Position numbers and translations under genes: made by a program. From Silene latifolia (Eukaryota > Streptophyta > Magnoliopsida > Caryophyllales > Caryophyllaceae): a stretch of 64,000 nt of DNA. The notes beneath the pieces were generated by a model. The model was given only the letters and a program-made list of their open reading frames with translations. It searched no databases and was not told the origin of the DNA. Numbering within the stretch: the first letter of the stretch is position 1; each line of letters starts with the position of its first letter. Shown here in pieces: positions 46,521 to 59,290 of this stretch. The DNA is taken from positions 451,001,311-451,065,310 of the forward strand of contig NC_133538.1 in NCBI RefSeq assembly GCF_048544455.1, read 5' to 3'.

Positions 46521-46799
46521 TTAATTTGAAAAATAATTAACAATAACATTTTCAAGGGAGTCATTCTCTTCCATAAGAATGATCCTTTCCTCCTTTGTTA
46601 TTTGGAGGTCTCGTAAAGCAGATGCATAATCTGCATGCAACTGCAACTGCTCCGCCTCCGACAAGACGTCATGACAAATGCCCATCTCCCGAATCTTATC
46701 AAGGAAGTCGTTGATCTTCATCTCTATATCATCTAAGCGGCGGATGTAGTATTTGTTCCTCTCGATGTGTATGATTGTTAAGCGAATGTTCCGATCCAT
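46521..46799 (-). CDS. Unrecognised small helical protein (92 aa)
   Basis: ATG at 46799 (MDRNIRLTIIHIERNKYY). Rich in Ile, Asp, Glu and Arg; a helical pattern throughout (RLDDIEMKINDFLDKIRE; EERIILMEENDSLENVIV). It shares the MDR start, the RL-(D/E)I-D core and the glutamate-rich C-terminal helix with the 45790 protein. TATA box at 46932-46939, about 133 bp upstream. No intron is evident. Function unknown. Confidence 0.55.
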   Translation of the reverse strand: MDRNIRLTIIHIERNKYYIRRLDDIEMKINDFLDKIREMGICHDVLSEAEQLQLHADYASALRDLQITKEERIILMEENDSLENVIVNYFSN

Positions 46800-46931
46800 T
46801 TTATGAAAGAAGTTTGGAGTTTAAAGATTTAGGGTTGTTTAGAGCTTAGGGTTTTAAGATATGGAGAAGGAAAATAGAAATGAATGGGAAATGGTTATTT
46901 GAGAAACTAGGGTTTGCATTTAGTGAGTGTG

Positions 46932-46939
46932 TATTTATA
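46932..46939 (-). promoter_or_regulatory. TATA box of the second 92-aa gene
   Basis: TATAAATA on the minus strand, followed by a pyrimidine-rich leader. Confidence 0.55.
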
Positions 46940-47374
46940 GATGAGATAATGAAACAACATGTGTCGTTTCAATTGCCACGCATTTTATTTTAATTAATAA
47001 ATTTAAATTAATAAATTTTTGTTTAAGAAGTTGGAAGTTTTTAAATTAATATGTTTAGGAAATGACATTTTGTCCTTCAATATTCCAATACAATGAGTAC
47101 TTCTTTAATTAATTTAATAATATGAAATTGTGTTCTTTAATATTCTTTAATCGAATATTTTTTTTATGGAAATAGAAATTAAAGATAGTTACGTTTTCGT
47201 TACGTTTATAACTTTAGTCCATACTAACCGAACTTATGAAGTTTTATCGCTTATATGATAACGTTACTTTTATAATTTTATCCCATGATATTTTAACCAA
47301 ATAATAAAATTAAATAAAAACAAATGCTAGTAGTCATAACAATTCTTGAATATTATTTGATCGAATTAAACATT

Positions 47375-47808
47375 TTACACAAGAAAGCACCATAGGTGAC
47401 TTGGAATTACGCTAGTTCTAATGATATAATTCCTCTCCATCTCCCAATAGTTCCTCCATTCACCTTCTACGTCGCGATCATCAATCTCATAATAATCTAG
47501 AATAGCTTGAATGTCGAGTACGACAGTTGCTGCTTTTGAAGTAAGTTGGATACGCCCAGTAGACAATTTAGATGTCATTTTCCTTGTAAGAGGCCTTCTT
47601 GGTCTAGGAACGACTAGGTAAGTGTCACAACCAGGTAGAAAACCAACCTAGCGCCTGCAAGATTAATAAATTTCTGACGATTGATCATCACCCTTTCCAT
47701 GAACTCCTCCCCAATTAAGAGCGTCGGATCTCTACTGAGCAACATGTCATAGCTTTCTAGGGTTGTTACAAATGAGGGGTCGTAATATGGTGACGGCAAG
47801 ACACCCAT
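47375..47808 (-). pseudogene. Unrecognised ~145-codon gene with one frameshift
   Basis: ATG at 47808 (MGVLPSPYYDPSFVTTLES) opens a frame ending at 47614. A second frame, open from 47643 or so, passes through VVPRPRRPLTRKMTSKLSTG and ends at 47375. The two overlap and would join by a single-base indel near 47640. The product would be about 145 residues: a helical N-part (IGEEFMERVMINRQKF), a basic Pro/Arg linker, and an acidic end (DDRDVEGEWRNYWEMERN). A TATA box lies at 47873-47879 and E2F-like sites (GGCGGGA) at 47907-47933. The indel could be a sequencing error. Not recognised. Confidence 0.45.
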
Positions 47809-47872
47809 AATCTTAATATTTGAAAGATTTTGTAGTTGAAAAAAAAAAGTACAATATGAGTAAATCGTAGGG

Positions 47873-47879
47873 TTTTATA
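47873..47879 (-). promoter_or_regulatory. TATA box of the leftward 145-codon gene
   Basis: TATAAAA on the minus strand, about 65 bp upstream of the ATG. TTGGCGGGAG and GGCGGGAATTTT, both E2F-like, lie 30-55 bp further upstream. Confidence 0.5.
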
Positions 47880-47939
47880 GAGAGTATGGATAATCGTAGG
47901 ATTAGGTTGGCGGGAGAATTAGGCGGGAATTTTTCAACA

Positions 47940-48349
47940 AAGTTGCTTTAAATTTTAAATTAAAATTAATTAAAAATAAATTAGGGAGAAAACCTTGAAA
48001 TCTGCATTAATATTTGAAAACGAAAGATTAAAAATTAAGAAAAAGCCAGGAGGACTGCGTAGGGTACCTGGTGCCGTCTCATGGGGTTCCAGAGTAACCT
48101 TGGACCCAAGAAGCCACAGAACTTGCGCAACTCAAATAACAATTGTCTCGAAAACCAGAAAAAGTCTTAAAAAATAAAGCAAAAGTTGCAAAATGCAAAA
48201 ATAGTAGGAATGGGCAACTGGTAGTATGCCTACAACCGTTTTTTTTTTCAACTAGCTCTGTACACTAAACTCCACGCTTTATTAAACGTGATACCTCTTC
48301 AGGTGGAGTATATTCTATGGTTTGTGTATTAATTGACCTTGCATGGTCA
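47940..48349. other. Intergenic DNA between the gene island and the Retand-type element
   Basis: No gene or RNA was seen. A 3' LTR for the minus-strand gypsy would be expected here but none could be recognised. Confidence 0.4.
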
Positions 48350-51300
48350 TTAATTATACGCACCATAGCCAACAACTCCTTCCACCTGGTATGGGCCTTC
48401 CCATTTATGGGCGAATATACCAGCCTTGTGGTTCTTTGTGTTTTGGAACACCTTTCGAAGAACCAGGTCTCCTACCTCCAGGAACATGATTTTTACGTTC
48501 TTGTTGTAACTTATGGTGACTGACTGCTTGTAGGAGGCTAGGCGTATTTGAGCACTTGTTCTCAATTCTTCTATTATATCCAGGCTCCTGATCATTTCTG
48601 TTTGGTTCAGTTCCCTCGTCATGCATCCATACCTGTGGGTGGGAACAAGAACCTCTGACGGTATCACTGCCTCTTCTCCAAACACTAGGCTGAAGGGTGT
48701 TTGGCCTATCGCCGTCTTTGGGGTTGTCCTATCTGACCATAATACAAGGGGTAGTTTGTCTGCGCACTTTCCTCCTAACTCCTCTAACCTCTTACTCAAA
48801 TTTTCAACAATAATTTTATTACTTGACTTAGCTTGTCCATTGGACTGCGGGTTTCTAGGTGCTGATTTATTTAGTGAAATGTTCCACCTAGCACAGAATC
48901 CTTCAGAGTTGTCTGACACAACTGTGACCCATTGTCACATATGATTTCTAATGGGATTCCAAACCTGCAAAGTATGTTTCGTTTGATAAAGGAGATCACC
49001 TGCTTGTCTTTTACCTCAGTGAATGCTTCAACTTTTATCCATTTGGAGAAGTAGTCTCTCATTTCCAGTATATACAACCTGTTCCCTGGTGCCCTGGGCA
49101 GCATACCTACTATATCCATGCCCCATGTCATGAACGGCCATGGCGAGATGATTGGGTATAGGGGTTTTGCTAGCTAGTGTATCATGGGTGCTGATCTCTG
49201 ACACGCGTCACATTTTTTCATGTATTTTACTGCATCTAAACGCATCGTGGGCCAGAAGTAACCCTGTCTCAGAGCTTTGTTTGACAGACTTCTGCCCCCT
49301 GCATGGTTTCCACATTCACCACTGTGGATGGCATGCAACACAATCTATGCCTCTTCTTTATCCATGCATCTTAAGTAGGGTCCGGCTAGCGACTTCCTGA
49401 AAAGCACGTTATCAACCAACACAAATATAGAGGCTTTTATTTTGAAACCCCTTACCTCCCTTTTATCTTCTCCCGGCTTATCTTCCAATAGTCATTCCAT
49501 ATAGGGTTTGCGCCAATCATGGTCAGGCTGCTGTTGTTCTGCACTTGCCAGTATTCCTGGCCTATCTACATGATCTGCATCTTGCTGCTCTTCCAGCTCT
49601 CCTCTGTCTTCCTCTACCAGCTTTTGAATAACTGGTTCTAGGACATGCACAATTGGTATGTTAGATAGCTCCGTTGGTTTGAATGTTTCCCCTAGGGTTG
49701 CTAGTGCGTCAGCTTCCACGTTCTGGTCCCTGGGGATTTGGGCTATTTTGAAGTCCTCGAATTTCTGTTTCAGCCCCTTGGCTACCTTGAGGTACGCTAT
49801 CATCTTGGAGTCCATGGCTGTATAAGACTCATTCACATGATTTACTATAAGCAGAGAGTTATTATATACCTGCAGACGCCTGACTTTTAGGTCTAACGCC
49901 ATCTGCATCCCTAGTATGAGGGCTTCGTACTCTACTTCATTGTTTGTCGCCTTGAACTCACATCGAACTGCCTGCACTATTAGGTCTCCTTTCAGAGACC
50001 GCAGCACCAGACCTACTCCTGGCCCCCGTTGGTTTGAGGCTCCGTCTGTGTGCAGCATCCAAGCTTCGCCTTCCTGACCTTCTTCTAAGATCAATATCTT
50101 TTTCTCAGCCAGAGTTTGGATGGCTGGGCTGAAGTCAGATACGAAGTTAGCCAACGCCTGCAATTTTATTATCGCAGTCCGCCGCTCATACCATATATCG
50201 TATCCGCTAAGATGCATAGACCATTTCGACATACACCCTGATAGCTCAGGCTTCCTCATTATGGATTTCAGGGGATAGTTAGTTACCACATGTATGACAT
50301 GAGACTCGAAATAGGGGCGCGGTTTATAAGATGCAGTGACAAGTGCTAGTACCAATTTTTCAAGAGATGTGTACCTGGTCTCTGCAGGTAGCAGAGACTT
50401 ACTTATGTAATAAACGGGTTGCTGCACCTTATCCTGCTCCCTGACTAGAACTGCGCTGACTGCTATCTCTGTGACGGATAGGTATAGGAATAGAGGTTGT
50501 CTTTGCTCTGGCTTTGACAGTACCGGTGGGGAGCTTAGTTAGTTTTTCAGTTCCCTGAAGGCTTTCTCATGTTCCTCATTCCACTCAAACTTTTGGCGCT
50601 TCCTCAGGATGTCATAAAATAGCCGGCACTTATCTGAGGATCTGGAGATAAATCTACTCAAAGCTGCCACCTTTCCTGCCAACCGCTGGACGTCTTTAGG
50701 CTTTTCTGGTGACTCCAGCTTAAGTACTGCTTTTATCTGCTCTGTGCTGGCTTCTATTCCCCTTTGTGTTTCTATATACCCCAGGAACTTTCCCTAGGAG
50801 ACCCCAAAGGTACATTTGGATAGATTTAGCTTCATCTTGTACTCCCTTAAGGTGTTGAAGGTATCTGACAGGTGTTCCATATGTTTATCAGCTTTCCTTG
50901 ATTTTACCACCATGTCGTCAATGTATACCTCCATTGTCTTCCCTATTTGCTCTTTCAACATCCTATTTACCAATCTTTGTTAGGTTGATCATGCGTTCTT
51001 TAATCCGAAGGGCATCACATTGTAACAGTAGATTCCTCTCTCTGACATGAATGTTTCCTTCTCCTGGTCTCCCGAGTCCATCTTAATTTGATTGTAGACA
51101 CTCCAGGCGTCCAGGAATGTTAGCATCTCATGTCCTGCCATGGCGTCCACCATGGAATTAATGTGTGGTAGTGGAAAAGGATCTTTTGGACATGCCTTCT
51201 TTAAGTCTATGAAGTCTACACAAACTCTCCACTTCCCATTCTTTTTGGGAACCACCACCACATTAGACAGCCATTCTAGGTACTTGACTTCTCTTATCTT

Positions 51301-53225
51301 GCCTGCTGCCAGCAAGCTATCTACCTCCTTGTTGATAACCTGATTCCTTTCAGCTGCGAACTTCCGTCTTCTCTGCTGGACTGGCTGGTACTTCGGATCT
51401 ATGCTTAGCTTGTGCGTTATAATAGATGGATCTATCCCTATCATATCGTCGTGGGACCAAGCGAAGCAGTCCATATTAGCTTTAAGGAAATCAATCAGTT
51501 GTCGTCTGACGTCACCTGCGCATTCAGCTCCCACTAGTATCGTTCTCTCTGGATGCAGCTCGTCCAAGCCAACCTTGTCTAGTTCCTCCGCAGGGGGCTC
51601 AATATAGTCAGCGTGGACGCACTGCTTCTGTAATTGTTATGCAGGGGGACTAGCTATGCACTTCAGTGCCTTTTTGTTGCATCCCTTGGCTTTCTCCTGA
51701 TCTCCTCGTATTTTCTCTACTCCCCAAGATGTGAGGAACTTTACGCACTGGTGGTATGTCGAGGGAACTGCCTTCATTAGGTGTAACCATGGTCTTCCCA
51801 TGATGACATTGTAAATTAAAGGGCCATCAATAACTAAGTACTTGACTTGCTTGTTGACTCCTCCTGCGTAAGTTGGGATTATGATTTCTCCAAGTGAATG
51901 TGTTGTCTCCCCCATTGAACCCCACCAACGGAATAGTCTTCTTCTGCAGGTCCTTCTCGTTGAATCCCATGTTTCTTATGCTTTCCAGCATGACCAAGTT
52001 GACTTAACTCCCCGTGTCCACCAGAACTTTCTTTAATGTACAATTTGCCATAGAGAGTGTTATGATGAGTGCGTCGTGATGCTCTTGACTGTCATGGATG
52101 TCTACTTTATCGAAGGCAACTGCTGGAAGGCTGCTGTGAGTGACCCTGTAGGAGGACTCTGGTCTAATGCCTTTGACTTCGGTAGCGTCCCTCTTCGCGG
52201 CTGAATACGTTAAACCACTCAGGTTTGAGCCGTCTGTTATCACGTTTATTATTTTCATGCAGGTGGGTGGCGCCGAAGGCTGAGTCTGGATCATGGACCC
52301 CACCTTATCATGTTTTCTTCCCCTACGTGGTAATAGGTGGCTCAGATTTCCTAAGTTATAATGCCGCCTGACTTCCCTCCGCAGACTATAGCAGTCCTTT
52401 GTGGTATGCTCTATGTCCTCATGGAATTCACACTTCTTCTTGCTGTCCTTTCTCCATGCTTGACCTTCTACTAGTGGCTTTGGCCACCGTACCTTGTCTC
52501 CTAATTCCCTCAGTGCTCGTAGGAGCCCTGTCATTCCTGTTGTGAACCCATACTTATTCAGCTTAGGAAGCGATTGAGTTTCCTCCCTCTCTTCCACTTT
52601 ATTTATCATCCTGCTACAGGGCTTGGATATTTCTTCCTTCTTTTCTGGTGCGGACTTCTTGATAGTCCTCTCTATACTTGGCAGGCTTCTTCTTGTTGTT
52701 ATATCTTCCTCTAGTCTCATCGCTGCCTCTGCCTTGGCTTAAACATCCTTAAATGTTCGGCAGGAGTGCCTAGTCAACTCTTTATACAAATACGAATCGT
52801 GATGGAGCCCCTGCCTAAATGCTTCTACTGCCGTTGGTATGTCACATCCCCTTATTGCCACCTTTTCTTTGTTGAATATGGTGATGAAATCCCTGATCTT
52901 CTCATCAAACTCTTGAACTATCCTATAAAGGTCACCGGTATGCTTTACAGGCCTCATGCTGCTGGCAAATTGCTGGGTTAATGCGTTTATCAAGTCAGCG
53001 AAGGTTGCTATTGACTTGTTTGGCAGACTCACGAACCATTGTAAAGCTGCGCTGGAGAGCGTTGACCCAAATCCTTTGCACATGTAAGCTTCCTTCAGGT
53101 GCCCTACCGCAGTTATTACCATCATCTTTTGCTTATACTAGCTTACATGATCAAAAGGGTCTGTCGTGCCATCATAGAGTGTCATTGTGGGGGCATTGAA
53201 TCCCTTTGGCACCGTGACCAATGAT
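48350..53225 (-). pseudogene. Tat/Retand-like gag-pol with many stops
   Basis: Reading leftward: gag (TLYDGTTDPFDHV, then ALQWFVSLP), with TAG near 53140 and TAA at 52741. A degenerate knuckle region (CEFHEDIEHTTKDC) and protease (VLVDTGS, stop at 52006) follow. A shift near 51915 leads to RT: VVVVPKKNGKWRVCVDF, MPFGLKNA at 50990, and catalytic YIDDMVVKS near 50920. Stops lie near 51639, 50983, 50795 and 50540. RNase H is followed by the second RNase H (WMLHTDGASNQRGPG, NNEVEYEAL). Integrase (HSGECGNHAGGR, WGMDIVGMLP) is shifted near 48900. It is non-functional. Confidence 0.88.
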
Positions 53226-53230
53226 ATGGC
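48350..53230 (-). mobile_element. Ty3/gypsy Tat lineage (Retand-like), truncated and decayed
   Basis: The minus-strand order is gag, protease, RT, RNase H, a second (archaeal-type) RNase H, then integrase. The extra RNase H places it in the Tat lineage. The gag end is cut at 53231 by the copia element, and no LTR is visible on the left. The remaining gag and the 5' LTR should lie beyond the nested insertions to the right. Confidence 0.85.
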
Positions 53231-54520
53231 TGTTGGAGTATGTGTCCTCAACAATAGTGCGATCACATATTAAATCTCATAACAAGAATACAAAAGGCAC
53301 GATTCAATATTTTGTCAACTGATCAACATTAATCGGTAATGATTGGCTGACTAGAATTTGACGTTACTGTCGTTTGACGGTGGTGATCAGTTGATCCCTT
53401 AAGGTCACACCTATAGGATAATTCCCTTAACTGATAAGTTAATTAATTGTATGTCGATACAGATTAATTAAATCCTTAAATTGAACAAATTTTCATCAAT
53501 GAGTGAGAGTTATATATCTTATTGTAATTTGATTAAATAAGATTCAATTTAGTAATTAATATGTTATATTACTAAAATTGATTAATGTTTATGAAACATT
53601 TGAGATATAAGAGTGATTAGTTAGTTATAATTATAAGCGGTTGTAGATTATATTAACGAGACTTAATGTGACCCATTTTATATACATGTAATTGTGAATT
53701 ACTTGTTAATTTGTTTAATGTAATTTATTTGATATATAATGATATTTAATTAGTTAAATATTCATTTATATGACTAGTGACATATTATGTGTCACATGTC
53801 ACACATTACATATTACAAATGACAAACTACAAAAATAAAATGGAGTCCATTTTATTGTGGGAACCGGTTTTAGTAGGTAGTTTTAGGGTGTATGTGGTTG
53901 ATTATTTTATATGAGAAAAGCATAATCATCACACTTGACCTACACCTAAACCTAGCCTATTTTTGGGTAAGATAAAAAGGAAAAAGGAAAAGCTTTATCC
54001 CTTCCCCATGGACCATAGAAAACCGGCACCCCCTCTCCTATATCATTAGATGATGTTCTCTTTTCTAAGGCTAATCTTTATGCTTATCTCTAAAACCTCT
54101 CTCCACATAAAATTAGTTTTATGTCCATAATATGTTCAAACAATCTAATATTTATATTCTTACTAGTGTAGCAAATTACAATAATATTAGATCCATTATT
54201 TAAGGTTACTAGTAATATTATCTAGTTAATAATATTATTAGTTTTAAGAGTAAGTTTTGGGTGCAACTAAGAGGAGGTCTTCTACTTAGAAGACTTGGTG
54301 ATTTTGGAGGATCATCCTAATGTTATTGAGCTCAAGAACAAGGTTAGGAAGGTGTCCTAACTTGTGCCCAAATTTCGGTCCTCCAATTATAAGGGTAAAA
54401 ACCGTTTTCTCCTTATTTCATTTATTTACATATTGCATGTAACTAGATCTATTATTCTAAATTAATGAGTAATTTAAAAACTAATTAGAGGAGTATAATT
54501 AGGCGTTAATGAATCTAACA
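53231..54520 (+). repeat. 5' LTR of the decayed copia
   Basis: About 1290 bp, ending TCTAACA two bases before the primer site. It contains an inverted pair GTCAACTGATCA / TGATCAGTTGAT at 53319 and 53386. Confidence 0.65.
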
Positions 54521-54534
54521 ATTGGTATTAGAGC

Positions 54535-57500
54535 TTTGTTGTTGCATGCAAATCGTTTTTTGAGTTTTTTACGAGTTATTAGATGACTAAAATAAAAACC
54601 GGAAAATTTGTGTTTATATAGTATATGCATGAAATTTTTCCATGCATGTATACATTATGGTTATAAAATGTTTTAGGTCATTTTAGATGATTTATGAAAT
54701 TTTATTGCTCACTTTTATAATTTATTGGATAATAAGAACATTTTATTGAGTAAAATGGTTATTTAATAACTAAAAATAGTTATATGTTGTTTCTGGCCAC
54801 GAAATTTTAATATGATCTCATATGAATATTTTAATTATTGTATGTAAAATTTTAGGTTAATGTGATTAATTTTGCATGATTTATGATTTTAATGGTTAAA
54901 ATGGAATAAATCGAGATTATATAAGCTAAAAATAGCTAAAACGAAATTTATGGCATAAAATTTTTCCCCAAAGTTGCACACATATTTAGAACATCAGATG
55001 TGAAATAAAAAAATTAATTTTGTTAATTTTGTGTGTTTATTGATTTTTATGTGATAAAATCGATAAAAGGCAACTTTGTTAGTCATAAAATTAAATTCGA
55101 AATTTTTGGGTTGGATTTATGGTTTTTCAGGATCTATAAATTATTATAGCATGTTCAAAATTTTGATTTTGAATTTTTCATACTTTTTGGGATTAAGTTG
55201 TAAAAATTATGATTTATGCTATTTATTCATGAAATAAATTAAAAATGCTTTTTGAGCAATTTTTATTGAATTTTTGGGATCTTGGTCATATTTCAAAATA
55301 TAAAAAATTTTGATTTCAAACTTTTTAAAATTTTTATGATTTATTGGGAATTATTTCTTAATTGTTAAGAGTAATAAAATTATAATGAGCAATAATGTTA
55401 TACCAAGTTAGATTATTGTCAAATCTTAGTGTGGACTAATATATGAGTCCTAAGAAAGTTAGGGTAATTAACTTGGGCTTAAATTTGATTTAAGTATTAT
55501 TTTGGTGATTTTAAGGAGTTAAAAGTCACGCACTTCCATAAAACCAAAGCGATATACGATATAATCTAGTAAGGCGATTTGGCACATTCATTTTTGCATG
55601 TTTAATACATATATAATGCTGCATATTTTTATAGATGTATGTCATTTACATTTATGAAATTTTGAATCATGTAATTTGTCTTAGTATGGCCTTAATTTTT
55701 AATAGGTATTGCCCGTAATGTAAGGGAATATCGATTCGGTTATAATTTTAATGTGATTTTGCATCACCGTTTTGTAATTTAATAGATTTAATTTTTATTA
55801 CAAATGTATAATAGGATATGCTATGTATTTTATTATTATTTTTGAAATTCCGGAGTTCCTTCAAGACGGTGCCATTTGGAAAGGCGTTCCGACGAAAACG
55901 GTGTTCTTGGGAGGCATGCCACTTGAAGATCAAGGGAATGGAGTTGGTTTCGGAATTTGTAATAGATTATTTGATTTTCTATTTAAGGAAGGCCATACTA
56001 GGAATTTATTATTTGCTTTGCATTTCTCTTCATATGTTGCATGCATTGCCAAATCGCCATAACTGTACATGCATATCTTTTCTTATCGAGTCATCGACCG
56101 TGTCAATTACAATTATCGATAGTTCACCGATTTAGTTCACTAAACGAGATAGATAATAAATTGACATGACCTCTCACTAAATTTAAAATTGAGATTGGCC
56201 TTACCAAATAGTAGGACCCATGAATCCCCGTGAGATTTGGGGTAGGTTCGGTTTTCCCGAGGTGCTTTCATTTTTCATTGGGTAAGTGGGGTAATAAAAC
56301 GTTATTACACGCGAAATTTGATTGGTCTCAACGGGATATTATGACTAATCTTATGTTCCGGGGCTAGAGATGGGTTTTATGAAATTCATCAACCGAAAGT
56401 TCTAAAGTAGAATAAATTAAAGAGTTAATTCACCAAATTTACATAAGTATGGGATGTATCGGTTTCCCCGTGCGCATACTTGTATAAAGATGGATCTCGG
56501 AATCATTTATTATAGTTGGGTAGAGGTCACTATATAAATTCTATAACTTGCTAAAAGTTTTCATATATTATGATGAATGTTAGTTTTCCCACTATTTCAT
56601 TATTTAAATTTGATTCTATATCTTTGGTCCTAGACATATACGATGTCATTTCGATTTTAACTTATGTCTCCATTAAACCACTATAGCTAAAGACAAATAG
56701 AATCTCTTTTCTAAAAGCCTCAATTGAACCGTTTAAATAAGGATCGGACTAGCTCCATAGGAATCGTTCTATTCTATAGAACTCCATAGGAGTTGTCCTA
56801 TGTCATATAAGATTAGCATCGTAAATTCCTAACATGCCTATGTATGATTTCTTGTGAAGAAGTATGATTAGAAGTAATGATTAGTAAAAATATGTTTTGA
56901 TAATATCTTCTATGCTTCCACGGCTCAAAAGTCTTATTGCTCAACCTAAACACTTGTCATCAAGCACTTAAGTTGTTAAGAACATGACAATGTTAAATTG
57001 GTAAATTAATTTGTTAGAAATTTTGATTAACCAAATACCACAATAGAGTTAACCCTTGTGAAGGATTAACTAGGAATTTAAATGAAGATAAGTCTTCATC
57101 AAGTAGAAATTCTTAAAGTCAGTGGGAGCAACAAGAAGTAAGTACCTATCTTAATTGTGAAGGATAGAACTAGGCTCGAAAGAGAAAGTGTTAGACACTA
57201 AAATAGAGACAAACCCCAAATAAGTAAAGATCAAGGAAATTGGTCATGTGACTCCAACATATTCCTTCCTGAATATCTATGACATTGACATTGCATTCAT
57301 GCCAATTACCACATCATGAGTATTTGATACAGATTTGTGGATTTCATCATAATATTTGGTATTATTGTGTGACGACTAGCAAGAATGGTAGTGTACTCAT
57401 TTTAGTTTTGTATTTAGAAATGTACCTCAATAATTGTTTTTGTAAACGCAAAGGGTTTCTCTATTATGCTATTAAAACAAGCGTTGTGCCCTTACCTACC

Positions 57501-58740
57501 ATGATTAAGTTTATGGTGAGACCATAAAAATCAAGGTAATTATATTCAAAGTAGAAATAAATGTCATATATACAAGACTCAAGTTGGTGACCCCAATGAT
57601 TTCTCAATTCTCGATTGAAAATCGCATTTTGAAACTAGTTTTGACTAGTCTCCCAACCATTTGATTGGGAATCTTTTGGTGTGTACGAATCTTGTATTCA
57701 AAGCAAGATAATTCATGACTTTTTCTTGAAAAGGATTATGAATAGAGCAAGATATTCGCCCTATTTACACTTTGAAGTGCCTGGTCGAATACAATTTCAA
57801 TCAGAAAAGGTTATTACATCTTCATCTCTTTTACCAATGAACTAGGTAGATACTTGGTATCCACTTAATGAGGTAAGAAGAGAAATTCTTTGAATAAGTT
57901 CAATGAATGTTTAAAAAGTATCAAAACCTAGAGATTATAAAACTATAGTATTAGTACTTTGTTAAAATAGGGAACAATAAAGTGAAGACTTTTATCTGCA
58001 CCAAAAAGAGTGTGATATGGTATCACAAGTTCACTTTCATTACGATATGATTGAATCTTTACAATATAGTTGGAGGTAGTTTCTGTTATAAAATTTTTCT
58101 GGCATTTAAATTTTTCCACTAAAACAAAACATGGTTAAAGCAATCATCTACTTTTCATATGAGATATGGTTAGGCATGGTACCTAAATTGTAGCTTGTTT
58201 CGATAGTAAACATGTGCTCTCTCTTCCTACATGATCACGAGAACAAAGGATTTGTGGCTCGTGATGCTGTCTATTAAAGAAAAGAGAATTATTTCTTAAA
58301 GACAGAGTGGTAGAAAATGTTCAAGAGCCACAAAACTGAAGATAAGACGTAGGAAAGTGGTCTTTCTTAGTCAAAATATGTAAATATTGATTCGAAACCT
58401 AAGTGGACAGGAGTCATGTTATTTTTTGAAAGTAACAAACCTGTAACTTATTAAAGTGCTTTATCTAGTTTCAACTCCGCAAAAGTCCGAACTGAACATA
58501 AACATTTAGATGTTTTCATGACTTGGTTGATTGGTGGTAAGAGGTTTACGCCAATTGCAACGCTTCGTTAAATTCGGATTTCATAATATTATTTGACTGT
58601 TGGATTTTAAAATCATCTTTCATGAGTTTTGTAAATCGCAACTATCCTAAGGTAGGATACGAACTTAAGAAGAAATCTTAAGTAGAAGTCAAGGAGTTGA
58701 ATGGTATGTTTCAGTCATGTAATAAACTTTTCTCGATTTG
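54535..58740 (+). other. Degenerate interior of the copia element
   Basis: No open frame longer than about 105 codons and no clear motif, although gag and integrase should lie here. The sequence is AT-rich with stops in all frames. A short frame at 55823-56062 (FEIPEFLQDGAIWKGVPTK) was not matched to any family. Confidence 0.5.
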
Positions 58741-59290
58741 TCGAGTATTTTTGTTTATACATGAAGTTTAGTGGGAGTAGGGTGGCATTATTAGTCTTAT
58801 ATGTGAATGACATATTGATCACTGTGAGTGATGAAAGACTTAGGAGAAGAGTAATACATCTCTAAGATATCCAGTTCGATGGATATTAGCATAAAGGTAA
58901 TATTCTTATGTTAATAAGAATCTTGACAAGTTTAAAAGTATTGAACATGGAAAAATTGAATCCATTTGCTTCCGTTGCTGGATTAATTCATTATGTTAAG
59001 ATGTATCACTATTCTTATACTTCGTATACTTAGAGTATGATGAGAAATTAAAATCGAATCTTTGTGAAAGTCAATATATAGCCATATAGTCTATCCATTA
59101 GTACTCAAGAAGCACTAATGATGTGTCTTCTATGTCTCATATGTAGATAACATATTATTCATTGAGAATGATGGACCAATTCTCTCCTCCGTGAAGAAGG
59201 GGTTGGGAGACTAGGAAGAGTTTCAAATCATCTTTAATATCCGAATCTATAAGTGACATATACGAGAGGATAAGTGTTTAGAAATAATTA
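58741..59290 (+). pseudogene. Remnants of copia reverse transcriptase
   Basis: A stretch near 58760-58830 reads FSGSRVALLVLYVNDILIT, where YVND replaces the catalytic YVDD. A second, similar stretch near 59130-59165 reads FYVSYVDNILFIEND, where YVDN replaces it. Both carry a changed second aspartate region. Having two copies of the same motif within 400 bp suggests an internal duplication or a rearranged relic. Confidence 0.5.

Noticed and set aside
48001..48180. Possible tRNA-like or LTR remnant near the gypsy 3' end
   Set aside because: No cloverleaf could be drawn and no terminal TG...CA repeat was found.
55818..56135. Overlapping 79- and 105-codon frames in the decayed copia
   Set aside because: No motif recognised; stops in the rest of the region; could be chance in a relic.
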